Shown here: one piece after another, positions 45,141-58,215 of the stretch
Layout of the letters: each line of letters opens with the position of its first letter
Numbering within the stretch: the stretch's first letter is position 1
From: Telmatactis stephensoni
Taxonomy: Eukaryota > Cnidaria > Anthozoa > Actiniaria > Isophelliidae
NCBI GenBank assembly: GCA_029948255.1
Contig: JALIZF010001434.1
Span: 248,001 to 312,000 of the forward strand
Direction: 5' to 3'
Length of the DNA: 64,000 bases
Made by a program: the position numbers and the translations under genes
The notes under the pieces: generated by a model
What the model saw: the letters and a program-made list of their open reading frames with translations, nothing else
What the model was told of the DNA's origin: nothing
Databases searched by the model: none

Positions 45141-45843
45141 TCAGTAGATAACTGGCTACAACAAATGACTAGTCAACTAGTCCTGCAATTATAAAATCTA
45201 AATTATTTAGGCTACAAGACAAATTAGGTTTATCGACTGACTAAGCTGACTTTCTTGTAACAAATTGAAACTGTTGGCTGTGCTATATCCTACTGGGGAT
45301 AACCGATTACCAGGGACAATTGTAATGTATCGATCAATAGAATGACTTCGTTGATCAGATAAAACCTCCTAAAAGTACTAGCTAAGGCTTAACTAACTGC
45401 AAAACAGTCAAAATCCACAACATGGCTATTCAGCTGAAAAGTCTTATGCTTTCAGAACTATTAAAGATCATGATGAGCGTGGCCTATAACACTAGATTTA
45501 CGAAACTAGTTGTTAAAATCTGGGCTCTATCTATCATAAGGTGTGAAAATTAAAAAGTTAGTATTTACCTCGACCCGTGGAGTTTATGAAGAGAACTGAT
45601 GTAGAGCAATTCAACCGAATCGTTTACGTTCAGTGAGTATTTTGACCCAAAACGGCCTGCTTTATGGAATATTTATCAGAAAAAAACACGAAAATTCCTG
45701 TTGTCTAATGGAACACTTGACGGCATCACTTTCCTTAATTTAGTTTGTTTGATTTCAGTTTGAAAGCTGCGGGAAAATGTTTTCTTTCGTTAATTTTTAC
45801 CAAGAGAGCATATTGCCTGGTAACATCTATCCGCTGGTTAAGG

Positions 45844-46050
45844 TACGGTAATACGAGCAACAAAATCGTGCAACTTGTCGGGCAACATTGTTGCGTTGCA
45901 AGTTGTAGAGCGATGTTGCTGGTATTACCGCCCCGCGCGCAACTTGTCATGCAACAAAAATCGATGTTGCAGGTTGCGGCTACTTGTTGCAAAAAGTAGA
46001 AAGTGGTTCTACTTTGTGCAAACAAGTTTTCACAACCTGCAACATTGATT
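45844..46050. mobile_element. MITE, GTGCGGTAATACGGG family, copy 2
   Basis: TACGGTAATACGAGCAAC and its inverse GTTGCTGGTATTACCG frame a hairpin at 45844-45931. Further GCAACTTGTC, TGCAGGTTG and CAACCTGCAACA blocks follow to about 46050. Confidence 0.65.
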
Positions 46051-46071
46051 TTTGCAATAAGCTATTTTCTA

Positions 46072-46346
46072 TCTAATATAGAGGTGTCCGTATTATAGAG
46101 GTGTCCGTGTTATAGAGGTGTCCGTATTATAGAGGTGTCTGTCCGTATTATAGAGGTGTCCGTATTATAGAGGTGTCCGTATTATAGAGGTGTCTGTATT
46201 ATAGAGGTGACCGTATTATAGAGGTGTGTGTATTATAGAGGTGACCGTATTATAGAGGTGTCTGTATTATAGAGGTGACCGTATTATAGAGGTGTGTGTA
46301 TTATAGAGGTGTCCGTATTATAGAGGTGTCCGTACTATAGAGGTTT
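46072..46346. repeat. 17-bp minisatellite, TATTATAGAGGTGTCCG
   Basis: About sixteen tandem copies with variants GTGACC and GTGTGT. The variants alternate in a higher-order pattern between about 46180 and 46310. Confidence 0.92.
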
Positions 46347-46384
46347 CAACCTGAGTGAGATCGATATCGCTTTTTGGAAGTGGA

Positions 46385-46545
46385 GAAAGGAGCAAGGATG
46401 GCACAGTTGGTTAGTGCGCGGCCATCGGTGTGATAGGTCCAGAGTTCGATTCCCGGATCTCACATCCTTGTTTCGACTTCTTTCCTTTCTGTGTAGCTTT
46501 AAGTAGCTTGAAATACCCTTAAAACGGAGCACTGATATGGAAAGA
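46385..46545 (+). mobile_element. tRNA-derived SINE
   Basis: Head GGATGGCACAGTTGGTTAGT with B-box-like GAGTTCGATTCCCGG, followed by about 70 bp of unrelated body. It starts directly after the minisatellite. Confidence 0.65.
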
Positions 46546-47073
46546 GGGGAGTAAAATGAAAAACTCAATATTCATGTGGGATGAGATTATCCTTGACATA
46601 TTCCCGAGAAGTTCTCCGGAGATGGCCATATTGCCTTGTTCTACGCTAGTGTTACATTTGTGTTCCCTATATTGGAGTTTGGGCTTCCTGTGGCCACGCT
46701 ATTTCTTCTTCCTTTCGTGGCTGCGCAGGATTTTCTTTTTCATCATTATTTGATTGTACGATTTTTCTTTTTTTGAGACGGCACCCTTGATTTTCATGCG
46801 CAGTGGGGGGGGGGGGGGGGGGAAGGAGGGCAATACCCCTACCGCTTTACATATTTTCAAATGCGATTTTTTTCGCAACTATGCATATCAAGCACCTCCC
46901 TCTCTATATCTAACCCATCTCCCCAAAAACACAAATGTACTCAATAACTTAAGATTTTATTATTTTCTTGATATTTACTGAGCCAAGATATAACCATGAA
47001 TTTTCAGTAACTTAGTATTTTAGTATTTTAAAACCATGAGTTTTGACAGCTTAGTATTTTATTTTGTTAATAT

Positions 47074-48891
47074 TTACTGAGCCAAGATATAACCATGAGT
47101 TTTGATAACCTTGATAACGATGTTTGGGTTACAGCCAACTTCGTTACCGGTTGATACCGTGTCGTCACCTTTTCCACGACAACCTGTTCCTGCACCCCCA
47201 AAACCGAGACGAGAGTCTGGGGAGCCACAGTTGTTCTCTTGGTTTGCAAGGATACCGATTCGCACCTTTTCTTGTGGAAGAACATTATTGAATCCTTCAC
47301 GATTGCAATGTGCTTGCATTGAAGAACCAGCGATCAAGGACAGCCATTTACTGCGACCGATAGAGAAGCTGCGGTATTTACCGTCTGCTATCACGTTGTA
47401 CAGCGAACTTGCGCTAAAAGAACATGCTTATAGTAAGTCAACTTGATATCTAATAAGCAAATCATAAACATGGGTCTTACTTGTACTTCAACTGAATCCA
47501 GTTGGGATGTATTTGATTCTTGATTCTCATGCCCAGACAAAGACTGGTAAATGGGAGGGACCAATAGGTGGGGAGTTTGGTCTCTTGTTCATCGACTCCT
47601 GATTGGCCACCGATCACGTGATAGGGAAGTTCGTTGGTCCAGAGTGTTGACTCGTAGCGGAATGTATCCTGGAGTGAGAAAAAGGAATTACATACATACA
47701 TTAATTACATAATACATTGGATTACGCACATGCATACATTGCTAAAACAATTTATGTGAAATCGTTTATGAAGCAGATGAAGGGAAATAGTTAAACAAAT
47801 AGACATGCAGTCTGGCGAGCAGCCCAATAATCAGCTTAGCCACCTATTTACTCTTTCAATCAGTCGGGCAGAAAAACAATCAGTCAGCAGGTAGGCAGTT
47901 GATCAGTCGAAGAGTCAACATCAGTCAACATTCCACATAATCATTACCTTGTATCCGTTGGTCTTCATGATGGTAGTCCATCCACCTCCACCACACCCAG
48001 GGATATCCCTCATGTAACAATACACTGGAGTGACAGTTACACCAGTTTTGATATAGTACACTCCACTAAATGCTGACCTGGTTGTACATCAACGAAGAAC
48101 ATTTTTAATTAGATCTTTGGTACATTGCATGTCATAACTAAAGGTTGACAGCCAAGCTTTTACCTGTCGTTGTCTAGAATGGCTTTGCAGGATGACGCTG
48201 GATTATCTCTTGTCCCAATTTGGTGCGGTCCACATGGTCTAACCTCGAAACATCCGTTATATTAAGTACAACTCTGTTATTGTAGCGTCGGACCAAATTC
48301 CTCCTAATTAATTGTGATAAACAGCGTGTATAATAATTCTATGTAATAAAAGCATAGCAAGTTTCTTACTTATTGTACCGAGTTTAGGATGCTCCTCATG
48401 CAGACCACAACTTTAGTAGAGAAATTTCTCGTTCTCAGTCTCCGCGCGGTTAAAAAAAACCGTTAAAAAGGAAGCCCAAGGATCGAGGAATAATAAGGAG
48501 TTGCCTGCGGAGGAGGCTACAGTAAGATTATTCCTTCGTCAGCGTGATTTCCATGGTATTGCACTAAAAACTTCAGTTGCTACTAAAAACAACAGCGCGA
48601 GGCAAGACGACTGATGACTAGCCTCGATGAAACTCAACCCACGCTCTTAGTGTCGTCTGGCATTTTTCGATTCGGTGTACAGATTTAAAAAGGTTTGACA
48701 TTTGAGAAGATATTCTTTAGAACAGATAAAAATTAGCTTGACTAGACTAGCTTGTGAATAGACCTGAATAGTGATCAAATAATGTAAATGCAATGTAATG
48801 AATTTTTACTATCGCATACTCACTTGTTGCTTGCTTGATTTTTTGCCAAAGTTGAGACCAACAAGAGGAGAATCAAAGAAAATGAATACAT
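47074..48891 (-). pseudogene. fibrinogen-like domain protein, copy 2, frameshifted in exon 2
   Basis: A tandem duplicate of 41732-43896 with the same exon order: signal-peptide exon 48823-48891 (MYSFSLILLLVSTLA), exon 2 at about 48173-48303, exon 3 about 47950-48080, exon 4 about 47484-47670, last exon 47074-47417. In exon 2, AATATA stands where copy 1 has G (after GTACTT, near 48263), plus small changes: net +5 nt. The frame then runs into a stop inside exon 2. Exons 3-5 remain open and closely similar (NCGSPDSRLGFGGAG kept; one in-frame 3-nt deletion). Either a very recent pseudogene, an unusual splice variant, or a sequence error. Upstream TATA-rich DNA is also duplicated. Confidence 0.7.
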
Positions 48892-49311
48892 TTTGAGGCA
48901 GGCTGAACCAAATATATACTGCTTTCAGTGCCTATAATAAGAGGGAAAACATTACAGTTCTTGGTTCTCAAGAAATCCCCAGAAAAACATGGTCGCCATG
49001 TTGGTGATCTTGACAAAAGAAAATCAAGATAAAAACCACCAACATGGCTGCCATGTCTTTTGTTCAATTCACTCTCCTGGGAATGGTTGCAAACCAAGAT
49101 TATGAATTTGAAACATTTCAGAGTTATTCTTTGTTGTATAGGCTTTAAGCTGATATATAAATTTGTGTGTGGACTTTATAAAATCACGCCCCGTTGAGGG
49201 CGAATTCAATATACGAACCGTAAAGGATCAACGCAGGAAACTAACCATCATTTCACGGTTTCAGTTAAAAAAATCATTTCAGTTATTCAGCAAACTTGCT
49301 CATGGTATACC

Positions 49312-49870
49312 CGGGGGTTTGGTTTGGTTTGGTTTGGTTTGTTTTTATTTCTCGTTTACAGTATTTCATTATGATTACAATTAATAACTAGTTTTAAAGA
49401 AATATATATAAATATAGAAATACAAAATTTGACCAATAAACATATAAACATATAGAAATATAATTAAGTGACATTGAGAAAGGAGGCTAAATAAACTTTC
49501 GTTTTCAAGTTAGCCCCCTGCCTTTTTGTGTTAATATTTAATGCAGGTGAAGGATCATGACACAAATAGACAAAAAGACGGACACATATACACAAACATA
49601 AACACAAGGACGATGAAAAGGACATTCTTATATCATGAACAATTATAGCTAAGATATATTTTGTGGTTAATTAATTAGTATGAATCAAGTAGGAACAATT
49701 ACAGTCGTTGTTCGGAAAGAAGATACTCTTTCAATTGTTTCCTGAAGGACCTAATATTTGAGGATTTAAGGTAGACTGGGAGGTCTTTCCAGAGATCAAT
49801 TGCCACAAACGAGATAGCTTGTTTGCCTGTATTTGTTCTAACTTTTGATTTATAAAGGGGGGACTCCATT
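49312..49870 (-). mobile_element. LINE 3' fragment, minus strand, with (AAACC)n-like tail
   Basis: The minus strand at about 49725-49860 encodes the C-terminal end of a LINE reverse transcriptase (FVAIDLWKDLPVYLKSS, then an FRKQLKEYLLS-type helix). About 400 bp of 3' UTR follow and end in AAACCAAACCAAACC (49315-49345). 5'-truncated. Confidence 0.7.
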
Positions 49871-50205
49871 GTATAAGGATTTTAAAAAATACCCCTAAAA
49901 GATACCGGAAGTCATTTAAGAAGGGCGTGGCTGGACTATTTTAAACCTCTAAGAGATATCAGCGATAACAAGCTAATGAACATTATTATGATGAATTAAC
50001 ATAAATTGAACGGTCGACAAGGTTTTGTTGGACAAATGTCTTCCATCTGAGAACAAGATAATAAGAGATGGGCTCATTTAATACTCTAAGAGAGACCAGG
50101 AAATGCTAAAACTCTAAACTTCAATTTTAACACCCAAATCGCTTATTTTTTACCCCTAAGAGATACGACGAGCATACCCGATCCTTTTACAGTAGAGTCC
50201 CCCCC
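49858..50205. mobile_element. MITE, GGACTCCATTGTA..AAGGAT family, copy 1
   Basis: Ends GGGGGGACTCCATTGTATAAGG and its inverse CCTTTTACAGTAGAGTCCCC. Inside are repeated CCCCTAAAAGATACCGG / CTAAGAGATA blocks. A reversed copy is at about 57155-57540. Confidence 0.82.
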
Positions 50206-50544
50206 GAATAGTATGTAATCAACCGTAACCTTCATTTTTTGCAAGTTTAATAACTTATAAGACCGCCCTATTCCTTTATTTCATGAAAACGCCAACTCAC
50301 TAGCTGTATAAAGGAGCTTACAACTACATCATTAATAAAAACTAACTGGTTCAGTTAAAGTTCACAAATGACTAGCCAACTAATCCAATTATTAACACCT
50401 AAATTACCTTAAAGCTACAAGATTAAGTTAATCGATCTAGGCTGACTTTCTTAATTGTTACCAATTGATACTGTTGGCTATGCTGTATCCTAGAAAGTTA
50501 GTTTTTACCTGGCAAGTAGATCGTTAGTTTATACATATGAAGAG

Positions 50545-52900
50545 AAATGCAGAACAGCCAAACAGATAAAGCTTCTTCGTGGCTTTAGTCGCTCTCTGTC
50601 ACACTCATTCTGAATCTACTATTGAAGTTTAAAGCTTATTTACAAAAACTAGCTTCCTGTCTATAAGCGAAATATTTCAAGTCTATAAATATATACGGTC
50701 TAAGCTATAAATAATTGCTGAAAGATCTGCGACTCCGTCTACCACATCAACTATTTGTACTGTGATTCTCTGTGAGCCGGGATCTCCGTGTGGCTTCAAA
50801 ATATTTGCGAAACGTAACTGTCTTCGTTTGGTGTTAGCCGTAGACAACATGAAAAGTATGAACAACTTTAATTTTGTTTATGTAAAACATCTTTTTTTGG
50901 GAGTGCGTGGGAGGATAATATGAAGAAATACATGTGAAAGCTATGGCAGAGAACATTTGAGATCAAATCAGTTAGTAGTTTGGTCAAAGACAAGAAGAAT
51001 TTAATAAAAGAAAAGCCAAGAACCGAACCATATGGTGCTCAAATCATTCGATCTTGATTATCATTGGAAAACAAACAAGTAATTAATCCAGTAATCTGTG
51101 AAGACTGAGACGGAGAAGAGAAAACTGCCCCCCAAAAAACAAAATGCTACTGCTAAAAATAAGTTAAAAGCAAAGTAAACAAGTTTTATTTGCAGCAATT
51201 TCCATAACAACGAAAAATAATGTTGTTTTCACTTTCTATTTTCAGCGCCTTTCTGTCTCACCGCGTTGCTGTTGTCACTGACGCCATTATCGATCCGTTT
51301 TCCTTGTTATCTCTTGTCGCACAAAACTTTAAATATCTCCAAAACGCTTAGATGATGTGGGGCTATGTGAGGTTCACTTTTTAGATAAAACACAGGCTGA
51401 CCAGTCAGACTGTCTGTGGAATTTAGGAATTTTGTCTTGGTAGGTTTTGGGCTTCCTGTGGTCTTAACGGTCATATACCGCTAACAATGCACTTCCGCTA
51501 ACAGATCGTTAGATGTATAAACCAGCGCAGCGTACCTCGATAATGTTTCGAATTTGGCGTCAATTCTGTACCGAGAGGAGAGGGTAGGGGAAGTCGATTG
51601 ACAGGCTTGGTAACGATAAATTTGCAGATCATCGGAATAATGGCTAGTTGAGTCCTTCTGGAGCGAATTTCGGCAGGTAAATTTTATCGGATCGACTTGA
51701 AAATCATTTGGAGTATGAAGGGATATTCCTCCTACATCGTGCCAGAAGGATTTTAGCGAGCGACGAGATTTAAGCGTATTTTGGGCTCGACATCCATCGG
51801 CAGTTGGCGGCGGAGTTGGCCTTGGATGCCAGCCTTGGGAAAACTTCTCTTTATATCAAACTACCGATCCCAAAACCCGCTTTAGCAGTTTAAAATCGAA
51901 AAATTTATTGCGCGCAATGTTGCAGACTGAAAATGCGGCAAGAAATGTTACATGTGTGTGTGGCCTTAGGAGGTCCATCTTAATTTTTGTACAACTGCAT
52001 GAAGATGCACGAATGTTTGTTTTTAAAACGTCAAGGTTGTTTATATAGCTGTTCGAACTTTCTTCATTTTTGTTTGTAAGGCGGCAAAGGGGTCCATGTG
52101 ATTGATAGAACTTTTCTCTCCACACTACGCGCGCGATCATTCCCGGATCGATGGGGCACCTCATGCGCGCAATTATAGCAGGGTTTGTTCGTGGTTCTGT
52201 CGTTTCTTTCCATACCTTTTCTCCGGGTCCTAGCTCCTGTTTTCCTCCTTACATGAAAAACAAACCAATGCATTGACGATTGGATGTTTAAAATATAAAT
52301 GTAGCAATGAGTTTGAGTGACTATATATAAGAACTCCATACGCTTTTGCTCATATTTGGTATAAATATTTACTCAATAAAAGTGCAAAATAATATTACTG
52401 TAATCATGATTAAAACTTCTAACGCACTTTTTCTGTCTTTGCTTAAGGACTTGGGGACTACGTACCAGGCCATGTTCATCACACCTTTTCATTTGGAATG
52501 TACATTAAACCATCTGCTAAAGCCTCTTCCTACTCGATAAAATTGTTGCTCATCTTCATTTCTAATCAATAACTTTAAGTTTGTCTTTTAATTACGTCCT
52601 CCAGAGCACCAAACAACATGATCACCAATACACGGCCCACAAGAATTGGCAAAATTTAAAATCAAGCTCCAGCATGTTCACAGTTATCAGTTTATTAGAA
52701 CAGGAGAATGAGAAATAGTTTTACGGGGAGAAGGAAGGCCTAGGAAGAGGCTTTGAAAGTGAGGAAAGGAATGAGTGTCTAAGACTAATTTGGATTTCTT
52801 GTGCACTCGCACTGAATTAAAAATAAAGTACTTGAAATTAAAAAAAATAGTTTGATATCAAAATATAGGGGAAAACAAATTTTATAGAGATATAACAATG
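50545..52900. other. intergenic, no gene recognised
   Basis: Open frames up to about 100 codons exist but show no family resemblance. The left edge (50340-50540) is homologous to 45150-45600 and probably holds the 5' exon of the second fibrinogen-like copy. Confidence 0.45.
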
Positions 52901-52914
52901 CTTTTTCAATGCTT

Positions 52915-53205
52915 TTTTGTTTGTTTGTTTGTTTGTCTATTTGTTCGTTCGTTCGTTCATTCGTTCGTTCGTTCGTTCGTTCGTTCGTTTGTTTGTTTGT
53001 TTGCCTGTTTTCCTGGCCCCGATCATTGTTTGTTTTCCTGATCCATCATTAGAAATAATTCGTCGGGCGCGATACAGCGGCAGGCGGCAAAGATGGTCAT
53101 GTACCTGGCGTTACGTTGTGCGTTTTTTCACAACTAAAATGTCTTCAACAACGTAGACAGGGGCCGCGGAGATGGAGAGGCCCCCCCCCCCCCCCCCCCC
53201 CATTT
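52915..53205. repeat. TTTG/TTCG microsatellite and poly-C run
   Basis: (TTTG)n then (TTCG)n from 52915 to 53005, and about 22 C's at 53180-53202, which could form G-quadruplexes on the minus strand. Confidence 0.9.
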
Positions 53206-53209
53206 TTTC

Positions 53210-54511
53210 CATAATTATTGTTTTATTTTAATTTTAAATCTTTATGAATGGACGGTACGTGCAAGATAAAGATAAACCTTTTCAGCTCGACGATTAAAGA
53301 CATGGCTGAGAACAACTATGACCCAGGAACGGTATCAATAATCTTGCTCTTCTTCGCATTCATACGTTTGATACAACAGCCATCGCGATTCTTTTCAGTG
53401 AGACCAATGAAAATCGTAAAAGAAACTTTGGGAAATTCAAGAAGCAGAACTAAAGTTCTGTGTGATGTGGACGGACAACATACACACGTAAACAACTCAC
53501 TGTTTATTTCCATTCGTGTGTTTTGTAGTTTACACGTAGCATGCTTTTTCCGTCAAATATGTAGCTAATCAAATTAATTTCTAGGAATTTTTTGCAAGAA
53601 TGTTAGAACAAAACTGTCAGCATTTTCATAATTTCTGAAACATCTTACCCAAATTGTTTAAAAAGAACCGATAAAAATTCACCCCCACCCCCCCAAAAAA
53701 AAGAAAAAAGAAAAAATCAGACAAAACAAAATCGTGCAAAAACACGCACAAACACAAAGATAAGAGAACAGGAGTTTTGTGCTAAAACACCCCTCAGAAC
53801 GCTGGAAATCGCATTTTGGAGGTTCACAATTGTAAAACCTCCCGAGGGAGCATGCCCCCCTTCCCGACCCCCTAGATTACTCCCTCCTTCGGCGGTCGTT
53901 AGCCCCCCCCCACACACACACACACTTTTTGGCCCCTGGTAGAGGGTAAAATCGTGCTTGTTTAAGAATTACAGTTAAACATTTTTCAAGTTCATGGAAC
54001 ACAGTGGGTTTGTCTGCATGATGTTTATTGAATTACTGCTACTAGTTCATATCACTACATATATTTTTAGTTTGCCAGCAATAACTTACTGGTTAACTTA
54101 CTAATTTCAATTACAGGCTGAAAAAGAATAGGGGAAAAATGAATTAGAAACTTTATTTTATTCTTAGATGTACTGTCTGGAACTCAGTAGTGGGGTTTGA
54201 AGCGAATACCCCTTAGGAGTGCCCATTTCCCTTCTGGCTGAGATGTGCCGTCCGGGCCGGTACGGTTGCTTGTAGGTGGATTAGCATTAACCCAGGGTTA
54301 CTACTAAGGAAAACCTTCGGTTTTAACCATGGATTAATACAAGCTCATCTTAGAGCAACCGGACCTAGTCTTCAAAAAAACTTCAAAATAAGTAAGCATT
54401 CAATGTGTATTCCGACCGTGCGTAACCATGGTGATCCCGTTTATTTAGATCTAAAAAATCATCTATGGAGTGAAGTTCCTTTTCCTATCATTTTTTGCAG
54501 AATAAATAAAG

Positions 54512-54542
<31 letters not shown>

Positions 54543-54744
54543 CCTCGCCTCCTCCTCCCTTCTCTCTCTCTCTTTAATTCTCTGAAAGCATGTTTTAGAC
54601 CAAAGCCCAACATATATCCTTTGGGATGAATGTGACATTACGTAACGTACATAGTTAGAACGGGGGGGGCAACAAGACTAGAAGGAACCAGAAATAGGCT
54701 AATAAAGTAATAAAAAAGTCTATATGCATGATCGTCACTGATAC
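53210..54744. other. intergenic / 3' of VMO-I-like gene
   Basis: No certain gene. It holds a retroelement-like end with (ATT)n at 54503-54540 and C-rich and CA-rich runs at 53905-53930. A short minus-strand frame near 54170-54290 (ending GIRFKPHY) could be a last VMO-I exon, but its splice phase does not fit. Confidence 0.4.
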
Positions 54745-56458
54745 CTTTCAACTGACAACAATAGAAGATGGCTTCATTGAGAGCTGTATCATCAATATTG
54801 TTTTGAGTATCTTGTACCCGTGTTTTGATGCCACAGATAACTGATCCTCGAGGGCATCGCACACTCTTGCTCCACGATCCCCAAGGCCCACCCTTCCCTT
54901 TGAGGGTTCGGCGAGATGGATGTTGACACGTGAATGAGAAATTGTTCACTGGTGGAAAACAAATTAGGGTTGATTATTTAAAATACGTTCAAATGCTTAG
55001 TCCTAACAATGGAAAATGGCTTGATACTGAGAGCTTTAGGCATAGTTCAGAAGTTATTTTGAGCTGTCTAACCATCGTGGAAAATTATAATGTAAACTGT
55101 ACTGTACTTGATAAATATACATTTTATCAAAATTTGAGTACAACATTGTAAATAATAGACATAATTATATAGGTAAGTAGGTGGGTGCCGTGGGGAGGTA
55201 AGTAAGTAAGAGGGTGGGTGGGGAGGTAGGGATGAATCTTTCTATACTTCCTAGCTTTCGGTTGAGTCGCGTGGGCTTTTCCTTTTATGAAATAGGTGTA
55301 TCTCACCTGCCGTATCGTCGAGAAGACCCTGTGGTTTCTCAGACTTCATCGCAACTGCTTGGAGAAATTCCTTGCCAGGACAGTACAGTGAATCCCCCCA
55401 GTGTCCCCATGGTCCTACTTTTGATTTGATGTCATGACCGTTATTTCCACGACCATCTCTATATATGATATACCAATAAATATGTTACTACCTATTTCAT
55501 TGCTACGCGCCCGACAGATAAAAGTTCTTTGGGCGAGTTTGGCCATTTTGTTCTGTCAATCAAACACATTGGTCGAGACTACGGAGAGACTTGTCAGAAA
55601 TTAGCAGAGAGATTTTAAATTGAGTGATGAAAAATATGTCATTGCCAGAAATTCCCAATCACTATGGGTGGTGCCATCAAGTTACTAATGTCAACACTCA
55701 ATTGTAACACTGGATTCTGATTGACTCAATCACTTTGCTAATTCGCCTGATCTTAGTAATTTTTCAAAATGGCAAAAACAAAAGCTACAGAAAGGCTTTT
55801 GCACAGTACTAAATAATCTAGCAACAATAGCGTGACGGCCATAAAACTACTATAGATATTTATTTATCTTAACGGTCGATATTCGTCTAACAAAAAGACA
55901 ATAAGAATCTAGATTTGGCCGCAACAAACAGATTTACAAAAAGTAACTTAAGTTGAGACGTTTAGGACCGAAAGAAATCTCTTGATTATTGGAGTTATGT
56001 TATGGAGAAATTTTGGATAAAAATCGTAGCTGTCGGAATGGCGTGCATACGAAGGGATCTACTTTGCACAAGATAAAAAAATCGTATTTGATGAATAGGG
56101 GTTTGTGCTAAATTCTGCAAATGGCGGTCATGTTTTGTCTTAAAAATGGCACATTAATGTTCTCAAAACGAATCAAAAACTGTAGCGATTGATACGAAAC
56201 AACACTGATATGACAGTACCATATCATGACTTTCAAAATGGGATCCATATGAAAAGTTGAACTATGAGTACCTAAACATTTTCTTTATTTATTCATAAGC
56301 TTCTCTTTCGACTACGCATGGCCATTTGGAATTTCTGGCCATGTGAATATTTAATCCATAGTGATGGCAATTAAATTTCCCGCCCTACCTTCCCCTGGAA
56401 GTTGGCCTATATGAAAATAGCAAAATATTTCTTTTTTCACTGCCTATTTTTTCATGCC

Positions 56459-56489
<31 letters not shown>

Positions 56490-58044
56490 CACCACCACCA
56501 CCACCACCACCACCTCACACCTTTTCACGGGCTCAAAAAGTTATGACCCTCCCCCATTTTCCATTCCCCCCCCCCCCTGCTAATTTCTGACAAATCCCTA
56601 ATTGCATGCGACGAAAATATACTGTCAAAACTCTTACAATCGAATATTAAAACAAGTGGAATTCATCTTTTAAAGTGTTAAATATAAAATTGGCAAAGGA
56701 ATAATTTTTGTGGACTTTTTTTTCCCGAAACTTTGGACACAGCATAACTTAACCGTTTCCTCTCTTGACCGACAGTGAATGAAAATGTTGCTCTTTCGAT
56801 CCAAAGATATCCTTTAGGCATCAGATCGTTAAACTCAATAAATACAATATAAGCCACTGGTATTTTTGGCTCAATTTTCTATTAAAAAGATATTTCTACC
56901 TGTTTTATGTTCCAATTGTCCGTTTGGTTTACAGTTCAAGTAATAAGTAGTAGCCAATTGTCACGATAGTTGACGGAAGAGACTTAACTTAATTTTATCT
57001 AGTGCCGAGCACGTAGTGAAATTGGTGGTATAACCGAATTAATTAAAGGTCGATGCAGCAATAATGCTGTAAAAACCATCATAATTATCTTTAAAAATAC
57101 ACATATATTCTACATATCAGTTCACGACTGACAAACCTATCCCCGGGGGGGGAGGGGGGAGGGGGGACTCCATTGTAAAAGCGGGGTATGCTCGTCATAT
57201 CTCTTAGGGGTAAAAATCAGAGATTTGGTATCTTTTAGGGTGTTAAAATTGAAGTTTAGAGTTTTAGCATTTCCTGGTCTCTCTTAGGGTATCAAAAGAG
57301 CCCATCGCTTATTATCTTGTTCTCAAATGGAAGAAATTTGCCCAACAAAAGCGTGTCAGACCGTTCAATTTTATGTTCACAATAAATGTTCATTAGCTTT
57401 TTATCGCTGGTATCTCTTAGGGGTTTAAAAAAAATCGTCCAGCCACGCCCTACTTAAACGACTTCCGGTATCTTTTAGGGGTATTCTTTTAAATTTCCGA
57501 CGAGCATACCCGATCCTTTTACAATGGAGTCCCCCCCCCCCCTGGGGTTTTCGACAACGAAATTTTATTTAAATGCGATTGAATCAAACATGACATGCTC
57601 TGCAACTCGAATACTTTAGTTGAAAGCTATGAGCTTAGGGTTTGAATTACTGTGCTTTTTCAGGAAAAAGTCATTTCCGTTTCATCTCAGACTGATCGTT
57701 TGTTTTAGGCCGGATTGGCCAATATGATGTCTATGATCAGTGCATCGTTTATAAAACGGTCTCTACAAAACTACTACTATTAACTAATTTCATCTCATAT
57801 CTTACTTGCAATGCAGCAGAATCCCATTGAGAGCAGTATCATCTTTACCACTTCCTAAGACGCTTTCCACTTTTAATCGAAAGCCATACGCATAATGGCC
57901 GTCTGAACAAAACTGACGATGTCCCCAGGTTCCAAAGTGAGAATTCGCAGGAGGAGAAATCTGTCCTACGTAATCCTTTCTCCAGTTAGATGCATCTCCA
58001 GTACCAATTAGGTACAGCAACGCCAATAAGAGTATCATCTTCAT
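54745..58044 (-). CDS. VMO-I-like secreted protein, three exons found
   Basis: Exons, high to low: 57806-58044, 55307-55458, 54745-54948, in matching phase. MKMILLLALLYLIGTGDAS is a signal peptide. Each exon ends in or just after one repeat of the vitelline membrane outer layer I type: GTWGHRQFCSDG..DDTALNGILLHC; GPWGHWGDSLYCPG..LLDDTA; GPWGSWSKSVRCPRGS..DDTALNEAIFYCC. The three repeats match the three-fold beta-prism of VMO-I, and the CC near the end matches the usual C-terminus. After that the frame reads on into LKG and then unlikely sequence, so a short last exon is probably missing from this model. VMO-I proteins are secreted and coat eggs or mucus in other animals; the role here is unknown. 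Confidence 0.78.
56457..56577. repeat. C-rich, (CA)n and (CCA)n low-complexity tract
   Basis: Poly-C, CACACA and ACC runs inside the first VMO-I intron. Proline-rich frames are artefacts. Confidence 0.92.
57155..57540. mobile_element. MITE, GGACTCCATTGTA family, copy 2
   Basis: Reverse-oriented relative of 49858-50205, with ends GGACTCCATTGTAAAAGCGG and CCTTTTACAATGGAGTCCCC. Inner blocks TATCTCTTAGGGGTA match. It is in the first VMO-I intron and flanked by G and C runs. Confidence 0.82.
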
Positions 58045-58215
58045 GGGGCAAAAAAACTGGAAATTAATGCAGTAAACCCATGAGATAATACACATACACA
58101 AGCTTTGTGGGGTAAAGGGTAGGGGATGAAGCACTCTTAATGCTAAAAGAAACAATTTAAATCAATCAACAAAATATTCAGGTTTCTATTGAGTCAAACC
58201 TATAGCTGGGTAACA

